A stretch of DNA of 5,547 nt from Campylobacteraceae bacterium. Lineage in GTDB: Bacteria; Campylobacterota; Campylobacteria; Campylobacterales; Sulfurovaceae. Numbering within the stretch: position 1 is the first letter of the stretch; each line of letters starts with the position of its first letter. Made by a program: the position numbers and the translations under genes. The stretch is taken from contig JALWQQ010000129.1 in the NCBI GenBank assembly GCA_027083075.1, positions 1-5,547 of the forward strand, in the 5' to 3' direction. Below the pieces are notes generated by a model that worked only from the letters and a program-made list of their open reading frames with translations, had not been told where the DNA came from and did no database searches. Positions 1 to 5,076 of this stretch are shown in pieces.

Positions 1-1
1 T

Positions 2-901
2 GATGCGCTTTACTGGGCGATCGTAACCATTTCGACGGTCGGTTACGGCGATATCGCGCCGGTAACGCCGCAAGGCAGGGCGGTGTCGGTACTGATCATC
101 ATCAGCGGTATCGCGATGATCTCGTTTGTCACGTCGGTGATCGTATCGGCATTTTCGGAAAAGCTACATGAGCTCAAAGAGCACCGTATCGTCGAAGAGA
201 TCCGCAAGAACGACACCTTTTTGATCATTTGCGGCTATGGGCAACTGAGCAAGATGTTTTTGCGCCAAAAACCGCAAGAGAAGTATCTCGTCATCGACAA
301 AGATCGCGAAAGGGTCGAGGAGGCGCTACGCGAAGGGTATCGAGCGATTTGCGATGACGCAAGTAGGCACGAGGTGATGGCACGCTTTTTCGTGCCGCAT
401 GCACGCGTGACGGTCTTGGCGCTAACGCCGAATGATGTAGAGAACACCTATATTGCCTTAACCGCCAAATCCCTCTCGCGCGAAGCGGTAGTGATCGCCC
501 GCGCCAGTGACGAGACGATGGAGCGTAAGTTGCGTTTGGCAGGCGCCGACCATGTGCTTCTGCCCAACCAAGTTACCTCCCGCATGCTGCTTACCGCGAT
601 CACCAAACCGGTGATGTATCACGGCTTGCACGCCTTGCTTACGGGGCACAATGTCGCCTACATCGACGAGCTGCATCTCAAGCGCATGCCACTACTGCAT
701 GGTAAATCGGTAGCGGATGTCGACTTTGCGAGTTTTAAGCTCTTGCTCATCGGTGTACAGCGCGGCGGTTTGAACGGTACCTTTTTGTTCAATCCCAAAA
801 AGACATTGCGCTTCGAGGAGGAGGATGTCTTGGTCGTAATGGGCCTGAAGATCTCGGTAGCGTACTTTGCACGCTATTTTTCAGGAGTGCATTATGCGTA
901 A
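2..901 (+). CDS. K+ channel protein with C-terminal RCK (TrkA-N/TrkA-C) domains, 5' end cut by window edge
   Basis: The reading frame is open from the first bases of the window, so the start lies outside it; 299 codons are visible. Visible residues 12-17 read TVGYGD, the K+ selectivity filter, preceded by pore-helix sequence (DALYWAIVTIS). A hydrophobic inner helix follows at about residues 28-51, then a charged linker. An RCK N-domain starts near residue 73, with a GYGQLS nucleotide-binding loop at 78-83 and an acidic residue (D99, in VIDKD) at the expected end of the second strand. The last 80 or so residues (VADVDFASFKLLLIGV through EEEDVLVVMG) fit a TrkA-C/RCK-C regulatory lobe. The family forms tetrameric inner-membrane K+ channels gated by a cytosolic ring that binds nucleotides or ions. 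The missing N-terminus should hold at least one more membrane helix. The gene overlaps the next RCK gene by 8 nt, suggesting co-expression. The ligand cannot be told from sequence. Confidence 0.93.
   Translation, partial: DALYWAIVTISTVGYGDIAPVTPQGRAVSVLIIISGIAMISFVTSVIVSAFSEKLHELKEHRIVEEIRKNDTFLIICGYGQLSKMFLRQKPQEKYLVIDKDRERVEEALREGYRAICDDASRHEVMARFFVPHARVTVLALTPNDVENTYIALTAKSLSREAVVIARASDETMERKLRLAGADHVLLPNQVTSRMLLTAITKPVMYHGLHALLTGHNVAYIDELHLKRMPLLHGKSVADVDFASFKLLLIGVQRGGLNGTFLFNPKKTLRFEEEDVLVVMGLKISVAYFARYFSGVHYA
883..887 (+). promoter_or_regulatory. Ribosome binding site fixing the start of the second RCK gene
   Basis: AGGAG lies 6 nt before ATG 894, inside the last codons of the channel gene. 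This supports ATG 894 rather than the in-frame ATG at 867, which would make the gene overlap the channel by 35 nt and has no comparable site before it. Confidence 0.8.
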
Positions 902-1586
902 TGCCTTTATCTTCGGTTACGGCAAGCACGGGAAGTATCTGGCGCACGGACTTGGTGCCGAGGGTTTTGCCGTCAAGATCGTGACTGCCGATGCGCGTTA
1001 CCGCGACGAAGCACTGGAGGATGGATGCACGCATGTGCGCACGATCGATGTGACCAAAGATAGCGAACTTGAAGCGCTTGGCATCAAAGAGGATGATATC
1101 ATCGTTGCGGTGATGGAGGATGAACACCTCAATGTTTTTGTCACGCTTTCATTACGCGCACTCTATACCGATGTGACGATCGTGGCGATCTCAACGTCGA
1201 TCCACATGACGCAAAAGCTAAGGATGGCAGGGGCGTCACAGGTGATCGATCTGTACGAGGTGAGCGCCAACCGCGTCCACAATCTCTTACATAAACCCAT
1301 CGCTACCAAACTCCTCGATAGCCTTATCGGCAAAGAGAGCGAGCTTGTATTGCGTGAACTCGAGGTGCCAAGCGGCTCTTTTGTCGATGGTGTGCTTGCG
1401 GCAGAGATCGATTTTGCTTCCGAAGAGGTGATGCTGCTGGGGATGGTGGACAAAGAGCTTGGCGATAAATTTATCTTCGTCACGCGCGGCGTGAAACACA
1501 AGATCGATGCGGGCGATATCTTGATATGTATCGGCAAGAAAGAGGCACTCGATCATTTCGAGGCGAAACTGAAAGGAGCGGTATAG
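894..1586 (+). CDS. Stand-alone RCK/TrkA-family NAD-binding protein (K+ transport regulator)
   Basis: A 230-residue soluble protein without membrane segments. It opens directly with a Rossmann strand and glycine loop (IFGYGKHG, residues 4-11). An RCK N-domain follows to about residue 130 (DDIIVAVMEDEHLN, then RMAGASQVID, the usual end of the fold). A C-terminal TrkA-C lobe follows (EVMLLGMVDKELG through IDAGDILICIGKKEAL). This two-domain plan is that of a channel's cytosolic half, and the neighbouring gene encodes a channel with its own RCK domain. I infer that it either joins the channel's gating ring or serves a separate K+ uptake membrane subunit elsewhere. Chosen start ATG 894 has AGGAG 6 nt upstream and leaves an 8-nt overlap with the channel gene. 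The stop codon shares a base with the gpsA start (TAGTG). The glycine loop is GxGxxG, the NAD(H)-type pattern, but the true ligand is unknown. Confidence 0.9.
   Translation: MRNAFIFGYGKHGKYLAHGLGAEGFAVKIVTADARYRDEALEDGCTHVRTIDVTKDSELEALGIKEDDIIVAVMEDEHLNVFVTLSLRALYTDVTIVAISTSIHMTQKLRMAGASQVIDLYEVSANRVHNLLHKPIATKLLDSLIGKESELVLRELEVPSGSFVDGVLAAEIDFASEEVMLLGMVDKELGDKFIFVTRGVKHKIDAGDILICIGKKEALDHFEAKLKGAV
1574..1578 (+). promoter_or_regulatory. Ribosome binding site fixing a GTG start for gpsA
   Basis: AGGAG lies 7 nt before GTG 1586, within the end of the upstream gene. The alternative ATG at 1598 would be 19 nt away, too far. The N-terminal Rossmann strand (MAIIGAGKWG) begins right after, so little else can lie upstream. 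Confidence 0.75.
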
Positions 1587-2479
1587 TGACCTTGGATATG
1601 GCGATCATCGGTGCGGGCAAGTGGGGTAGCGCATTGGCGCATGCCTTTTCGCAGAAAAACCGCGTCTGCATTACCTCAAGGCAGACGCGAGAGCGTCCCG
1701 ATTTCGTCTCGATGCAAGAGGCGCTTAAGCGCGAATATCTGGTGGTTGCCGTGCCAGCGCAACATGTCAGAGCGTGGCTAAGCGAACACTTTGTCGACAG
1801 AGGACAAAAGCTCTTGGTTGCCGCTAAGGGGATCGAGACCGAAACGGGCGCGTTTTTAAACGAGATCTATGCCGAGCATCTGCCGCCGGAACGATTGGCA
1901 TTTCTCTCGGGACCCTCTTTTGCCAAAGAGGTGATGGCGTCGCTACCAACGGCATTGGTGGTAAGTTCCGTTAGCGAAGAGACGGCGCGCTGCTTTAGCG
2001 ACGCCTTTCCGGACTTTATCAAAGGCTATATTAGTGATGATGTTATCGGCGCGGAGGTTAGTGGTGCCTACAAAAACGTGATCGCCATCGCCGCGGGCGT
2101 TTGCGACGGATTGCAGCTTGGCAACAACGCCCGCGCGGCGCTGGTAAGTCGCGGCTTGGTGGAGATGACGCGCTTTGGGTTGCGCTTCGGCGCCAAAGAG
2201 GAGAGCTTCTTGTCGCTCGGTGGGGCGGGCGATCTCTTTTTGACCGCAAGCTCGCCGCTATCGCGTAACTATCGCATCGGCTTGGGGATCGCCGAAGGCA
2301 AGAGGCTCGATGCGATACTCGAAGCACTGGGTGAGGTCGCCGAGGGCGTACCCACTACCGCCGCACTCTATCGTATCGCCAAGGCGCAAGAGATCTACCT
2401 GCCGATCGCCCGTGAGGTCTATGCGATGCTTTTCGAGGGAAAAGCGCCTTTGCAGAGCGTCTCCGACCTGATGCGCTGA
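1586..2479 (+). CDS. gpsA: Glycerol-3-phosphate dehydrogenase [NAD(P)+]
   Basis: Cytosolic enzyme that interconverts dihydroxyacetone phosphate and sn-glycerol 3-phosphate with NAD(P)H, supplying the backbone for membrane phospholipids. From GTG 1586 it is 297 aa. Family motifs appear in order: dinucleotide loop GAGKWG (9-14), VVAVPAQHVR (53-62), AAKGIE (79-84), GPSFAKEV (109-116), SGAYKNV (159-165) with the likely catalytic Lys163, LQLGNNARAALVSRGL (176-191), GGAGDLFLTASSPLSRN (212-228) and the EGVPTT segment near the C-terminus. The region between the first strand and VVAVP is short compared with the enterobacterial enzyme, as in Campylobacter-type GpsA. Its GTG start overlaps the stop of the RCK gene by one base, so translation is probably coupled. 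All key residues are present and the gene looks functional. No terminator is evident after it; a new promoter begins 8 nt downstream. Confidence 0.97.
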   Translation: MTLDMAIIGAGKWGSALAHAFSQKNRVCITSRQTRERPDFVSMQEALKREYLVVAVPAQHVRAWLSEHFVDRGQKLLVAAKGIETETGAFLNEIYAEHLPPERLAFLSGPSFAKEVMASLPTALVVSSVSEETARCFSDAFPDFIKGYISDDVIGAEVSGAYKNVIAIAAGVCDGLQLGNNARAALVSRGLVEMTRFGLRFGAKEESFLSLGGAGDLFLTASSPLSRNYRIGLGIAEGKRLDAILEALGEVAEGVPTTAALYRIAKAQEIYLPIAREVYAMLFEGKAPLQSVSDLMR

Positions 2480-2486
2480 GCATCAC

Positions 2487-2515
2487 TTGACAAGGAGAAT
2501 TTATCATAGTATTAT
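2487..2515 (+). promoter_or_regulatory. Sigma-70-type promoter of the toxin-antitoxin operon
   Basis: A perfect TTGACA (2487-2492) is followed after 17 bp by TATTAT (2510-2515). A second possible -10, TATAAT at 2519-2524, is perfect but sits 26 bp from the -35 box. Transcription would start around 2520-2532, giving a short leader before the antitoxin ATG at 2551. The promoter sits directly behind the gpsA stop, so the TA pair can be expressed independently of the upstream operon. Confidence 0.7.
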
Positions 2516-2524
2516 ACATATAAT
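2511..2524. promoter_or_regulatory. Dyad over the TA promoter -10, possible antitoxin operator
   Basis: ATTATA-CA-TATAAT is a perfect inverted repeat with 6-bp arms and a 2-bp centre. It overlaps the proposed -10 and the alternative -10. Phd/YefM-type antitoxins repress their own operon by binding short palindromes at the promoter, so this is the natural operator candidate. Because -10 elements are AT-rich, part of the symmetry could be chance. Confidence 0.4.
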
Positions 2525-2550
2525 TAATCGCATAATATAAAGGATGTACG

Positions 2551-2850
2551 ATGGTAGCCTACAGACGAGACGAGATCATCTCCGCGACCGAACTAGCACG
2601 CAACCTCTCTACCACACTCAATAGTATCATCGATCACCAAAAAGAGAAGATTGCGATTTCTAAAAATAACAAACTCGAAGCAGTCATCATCGACATCGAG
2701 GAGTTTGAGCGGCTCAAAGAGGCGTATGAGCTGATGGAGCATATCGAGATTGCCAAGATTGTCGAGGAGCGAAGCAAGGCATCTAAGGATGCCTATATGA
2801 CACTCGAAGAGTCTGCAGAATATTTCGGGATCGATTTAGATGCACTATGA
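2551..2850 (+). CDS. Antitoxin of the Phd/YefM type
   Basis: A 99-residue acidic protein. Residues 1-55 or so follow the Phd/YefM DNA-binding plan: ISATELARNLSTTLNSI (helices), then a strand with EKIAISKNNKLEAVIIDIEEFERLKE, where the family has the pattern 'itk.gkpvavl.s.eeye.l'. The C-terminal part (from about residue 60, rich in E and K) is the expected toxin-wrapping tail, ending in AEYFGIDLDAL. The start ATG is preceded by AAAGGA with 6-nt spacing. The toxin gene starts 11 nt before this gene's stop, the antitoxin-first order typical of type II modules. It should neutralise the toxin and repress the operon. Assignment as antitoxin is firm from fold pattern plus neighbour; the exact subfamily is less certain. 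Confidence 0.88.
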   Translation: MVAYRRDEIISATELARNLSTTLNSIIDHQKEKIAISKNNKLEAVIIDIEEFERLKEAYELMEHIEIAKIVEERSKASKDAYMTLEESAEYFGIDLDAL

Positions 2851-3142
2851 GATCATTTTACACCCGGATGTTACGGTCAAAGATTTGACCAAGTTATCAC
2901 ACTCGCAACGTCAATTGGTCTTTAAGCAGTTTAAAAAGCTTCAAACCTCTCCGGAGCTTGGCGCACCGCTTGGCAATAAAGCCGGGTACAATCTCGCCGG
3001 TCTTCGCAAACTCTATGTGGACAAGAAAAAAATCCGTATCGTCTATCGGATCGTTGAAGATCGCATTGTCGTCGAGGTGATCGTTGTGGGCAAGCGGGAG
3101 GATATGGCGGTCTATAAGATCGCGCATGAGCGCATATCGTGA
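2840..3142 (+). CDS. RelE/ParE-family toxin
   Basis: A 100-residue basic protein. The pattern is that of the RelE/ParE fold: first strand YEIILHPDV, helices rich in K and Q (SHSQRQLVFKQFKKL), GLRKLYVDKKKIRIVYRI, and the terminal EVIVVGKREDMAVYKIAHERI. R66, R86 and Y92 line up with the positions of the catalytic Arg/Arg/Tyr of E. coli RelE, and K57 and K62-K64 add basic charge. This favours a ribosome-dependent mRNA endonuclease over a gyrase poison, but that is inference. ATG 2840 overlaps the antitoxin end by 11 nt with only a weak GGGA 9 nt upstream, so translation is probably coupled to the antitoxin. No frameshift or missing key residue is seen, so the pair looks intact. ParE is the alternative within the same fold. 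Confidence 0.88.
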   Translation: MHYEIILHPDVTVKDLTKLSHSQRQLVFKQFKKLQTSPELGAPLGNKAGYNLAGLRKLYVDKKKIRIVYRIVEDRIVVEVIVVGKREDMAVYKIAHERIS

Positions 3143-3197
3143 AGAGCATTTTTCGAGGCATGGGACAGCTTTATAAAGTGCTTTCGGCTTGATACAA

Positions 3198-3223
3198 TGA
3201 TCGATTTGATGAAATATTGATCA
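3198..3223. promoter_or_regulatory. Imperfect dyad upstream of the porin gene
   Basis: TGATCGAT (3198-3205) and ATTGATCA (3216-3223) are inverted repeats with one mismatch around a 10-bp centre. The half-sites lie about two helical turns apart and 33 bp upstream of the likely -10 box, a plausible regulator position. Extra TTGAT copies occur at 3189, 3206 and 3217. It does not match the FNR consensus TTGAT-N4-ATCAA. The binding protein is unknown. Confidence 0.3.
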
Positions 3224-3255
3224 CTCTTGCAAAAGGAAAAGAGCAATAGTTTTCT

Positions 3256-3261
3256 TATAAT
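3256..3261 (+). promoter_or_regulatory. Likely -10 box of the porin promoter
   Basis: A perfect TATAAT lies 29 bp before the start codon of the porin, in an otherwise AT-rich leader. No good -35 box is present at 17 bp; TTGCAA (3227-3232) is 23 bp upstream, too far. Weak or absent -35 boxes are common in Campylobacterota promoters. Confidence 0.45.
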
Positions 3262-3290
3262 AATTATGAAATTTTATTATAGGAATACTC

Positions 3291-4541
3291 ATGCGCTTTT
3301 TTCTTTATCTACTCTTGCTCTCTCTATCTTTATCGGCGGGCGGTCGGATTGAAAGCTGCACGGCAGAAGCGAAAGTATCTCCAAGCATAAGTATGAAAGT
3401 AGACGATAAGACAGAGTCTGCTACACCGTTAGAAGTAGATGGTGGGCTTCGTATGCGCTACACCTATGTCGATGCGAAAAACGATCTCAAAAGCGCTTCG
3501 GCACTCACAGGTAGAGTAAACCTTGGGGTAGGTGCGCCGCTTTACGGCACCCGAGCACTTCGCGCTTATGTCGCGTTGACAGGTGTCTTTGGAGTGGGGA
3601 GGTATTGGGATCTTTCGCGCAATGATGCCGATCGTGGACTATACGACGTGGTGGCGGATCCGACGCAAACGCGCATTACACAAGCGTATCTCGACTATAC
3701 TTCGCAAAAAAGAGGTATCAGGGTAGGGCGTCAAATGATCACGCTTGACAATCAACGCTTTGTCGGCAGTGTCGATTGGCGCCAGATGCCGCAAAGCTTC
3801 GATGCGATATCTCTCTTTGAAGATGCGATACCGCATCTGCATCTAAGTGCAGCGTATCTATGGAGAGTCAATACCGTCTTTGACAAAGAGAGTCTTAAGC
3901 GTGTCGGTGACGGATATGGTACACAGAGTATCCTTTTGCACGGCGACTATGCTTTGGCGCCACAGCTTACGATAACGGCGTATGATTATATGTTAGAGAA
4001 TTTTGCCGACACTTACGGCATCGCCTTGAAAGGCAAATCGGAGCTCGGCAAGACGATGCTTGCATATCGCGCGGAGTATGCTCGCCAGATCGATCCGACA
4101 CAAGGTAGCGGCAGCGCCGATACCGACTACTACTTGTTTCATATGGGTGCAACATATAGCGGTATGCTTTTTGCTTTACAGTATGAGAGACTCGGTGCAG
4201 GCGGGTTAGAGAGCGATGCGTTTCAAACACCGCTGGCAACACTGCACGCACACAACGGTTGGGGCGACCTCTTTTTAAAAACCCCCGAGACCGGACTGCG
4301 CGATGCAAGTCTCACGTTGGGATACAAAAGCAAGCTTTTCGGTCTGTTTAAAACGGTGTATCATGATTTTCGTAGCGATCGAGGTAGCGTACGTTACGGT
4401 CAAGAGCTCGATCTGCTCTATAAACGAAAACTTGAAACGGTTGACGGTTTAAGCTTATGGCTCAAAGGTGCTCTCTATCGCGCCGATCGCTATAAAGTCG
4501 ATACGAGTAAGTTTTGGGTGATGGTTGATTATCACTTTTGA
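3291..4541 (+). CDS. Outer-membrane porin of the alginate-export family
   Basis: A 416-residue protein with a hydrophobic signal peptide (residues 1-16, cleavage near A16 or after the AEA at 25-27) and a C-terminal phenylalanine (WVMVDYHF), typical of outer-membrane beta barrels. The body alternates polar and hydrophobic residues in strands. Family-specific segments of the alginate_exp type are clear: LRMRYTYVD (53-61), VVADPTQTRITQAYLDYT (120-137), GRQMITLDNQRFVGSVDWRQ (146-165) and SFDA (169-172). The family name comes from AlgE, but most members outside Pseudomonas have no proven alginate role, and no alginate genes are visible here, so the substrate is unknown. ATG 3291 has AGGAA 5 nt upstream. 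The gene stands alone with its own promoter region. Its stop overlaps the stop of a truncated - strand gene by a few bases (convergent). Confidence 0.88.
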   Translation: MRFFLYLLLLSLSLSAGGRIESCTAEAKVSPSISMKVDDKTESATPLEVDGGLRMRYTYVDAKNDLKSASALTGRVNLGVGAPLYGTRALRAYVALTGVFGVGRYWDLSRNDADRGLYDVVADPTQTRITQAYLDYTSQKRGIRVGRQMITLDNQRFVGSVDWRQMPQSFDAISLFEDAIPHLHLSAAYLWRVNTVFDKESLKRVGDGYGTQSILLHGDYALAPQLTITAYDYMLENFADTYGIALKGKSELGKTMLAYRAEYARQIDPTQGSGSADTDYYLFHMGATYSGMLFALQYERLGAGGLESDAFQTPLATLHAHNGWGDLFLKTPETGLRDASLTLGYKSKLFGLFKTVYHDFRSDRGSVRYGQELDLLYKRKLETVDGLSLWLKGALYRADRYKVDTSKFWVMVDYHF

Positions 4542-4544
4542 TAA
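4529..4544. terminator. Weak hairpin at the convergent gene ends
   Basis: TTATCA-CTTT-TGATAA can form a 6-bp stem with a 4-nt loop exactly over the stop codons of the porin and the opposing truncated gene. It has no GC-rich stem and no clear T-tract on either side, so it is at best a weak bidirectional terminator and may be chance. Confidence 0.18.
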
Positions 4545-4633
4545 AACGCTACAAACTCCTCCACTTCCGTAAAGACCCTGGCGCGCGTGTTGGGGTTGGG
4601 GTCTAGCATCTTAAGCAGCATCGCTTCAAACAC
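4532..4633 (-). pseudogene. C-terminal remnant of a gene resembling a Ser/Thr protein kinase
   Basis: On the - strand a frame ends with TGA at 4532-4534 and encodes EAMLLKMLDPNPNTR followed by ARVFTEVEEFVAFYQK. The pattern 'LLxKMLDPNPxTR' is that of the last C-lobe segment of eukaryotic-type protein kinases (subdomain XI), where the Arg after 'P..' is the conserved one. The stop lies 8 nt from the porin stop on the other strand, the normal spacing of a native convergent gene. Upstream (increasing coordinates) the frame soon enters DNA whose other strand encodes a transposase, so only about 33 residues survive and the junction is somewhere around 4620-4660. No start codon or catalytic part is left in the window. 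The kinase identity rests on one short motif and is tentative; that this is a real gene end is more likely than the exact family. Confidence 0.42.
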
Positions 4634-4995
4634 TCGCCAATCAAAGCATCGCGTATCTCTTTGCCGACAAGGGCTATAGAGGACACGGCTATACGGGCAA
4701 GACGCAGGTAATCATCGAGACACCGCAAAACAAAAGAAGATACCCAGAACTCAAACGCCGCACATCGATAGAGGCGGTCATATCGCATACCAAGCAACAC
4801 CATAGGTTCGGTAGAAACTTTCTTAAAGGTATAGCGGGCAATCTTGTCAATACCATACTTGCAGCCTGCGGATATAATCTCAAGAAAATCTACAACAAGT
4901 TCAAAAGAGCATACAAAAAGATGCTCTTGCGCTACTTTTTTCTGCTCTTTATCGATCCCTTTACGCTTCGATACGAGAAGCTTTACCTGCGGTAG
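4615..4995 (+). pseudogene. IS5-type DDE transposase, C-terminal remnant without a start
   Basis: The + strand is open from 4615 (just after a TAA at 4612-4614) to TAG 4993-4995, 126 codons with no plausible start. Residues 17-24 read ADKGYRGH, the second catalytic Asp context of IS5-family transposases. Residues 49-60 (R-TSI-E-AVISHT-K) fit the R(3)E(6)K signature exactly, with E53 as the catalytic Glu. Next come HHRFGRNFLKG (62-72) and NLVNTILAACGYNLKK (76-91), the usual C-terminal block. The N-terminal half with the first catalytic Asp is missing, so the protein cannot work. The C-terminal frame itself is clean. No matching terminal inverted repeats were found at either side, so the element's ends are lost or unrecognised. 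It adjoins a truncated - strand gene on the left and an AT-rich gene on the right, marking a recombination junction. The open frame on the opposite strand of this stretch is a shadow. Confidence 0.85.
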
Positions 4996-5076
4996 CTGTC
5001 GGATAGAGTACGGCGTGAAGAGAAGGAGGGTTTCGTGAGTGTAAATCGGATGCAATACGGAGTTGTGCACGGGGGA

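Noticed and set aside
867..893. Upstream ATG 867 as start of the second RCK protein
   Set aside because: It would add 9 residues before the Rossmann strand and a longer overlap; ATG 894 has AGGAG at 6 nt.
3169..3178. CTTTATAAAG palindrome after the toxin gene as a terminator
   Set aside because: Self-complementary without a loop, AT-rich and without a following T-tract; not a credible terminator hairpin.
3189..3224. FNR/CRP-type site in the TTGAT cluster before the porin
   Set aside because: No TTGAT is followed by ATCAA at the 4-nt spacing required.
4607..4650. + strand frame reading HLKQHRFKH, similar to the SHTKQHHRF transposase motif downstream
   Set aside because: Too short, no flanking family sequence, and the opposite strand gives a better explained protein end.
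4844..5038. Short + strand frame of 64 codons
   Set aside because: It is out of frame with the transposase remnant and overlaps it entirely; no ribosome site and no family pattern.
4603..5070. 155-codon open frame on the - strand covering the transposase region
   Set aside because: It is antisense to a + frame with clear DDE transposase motifs; its own translation shows no family pattern.
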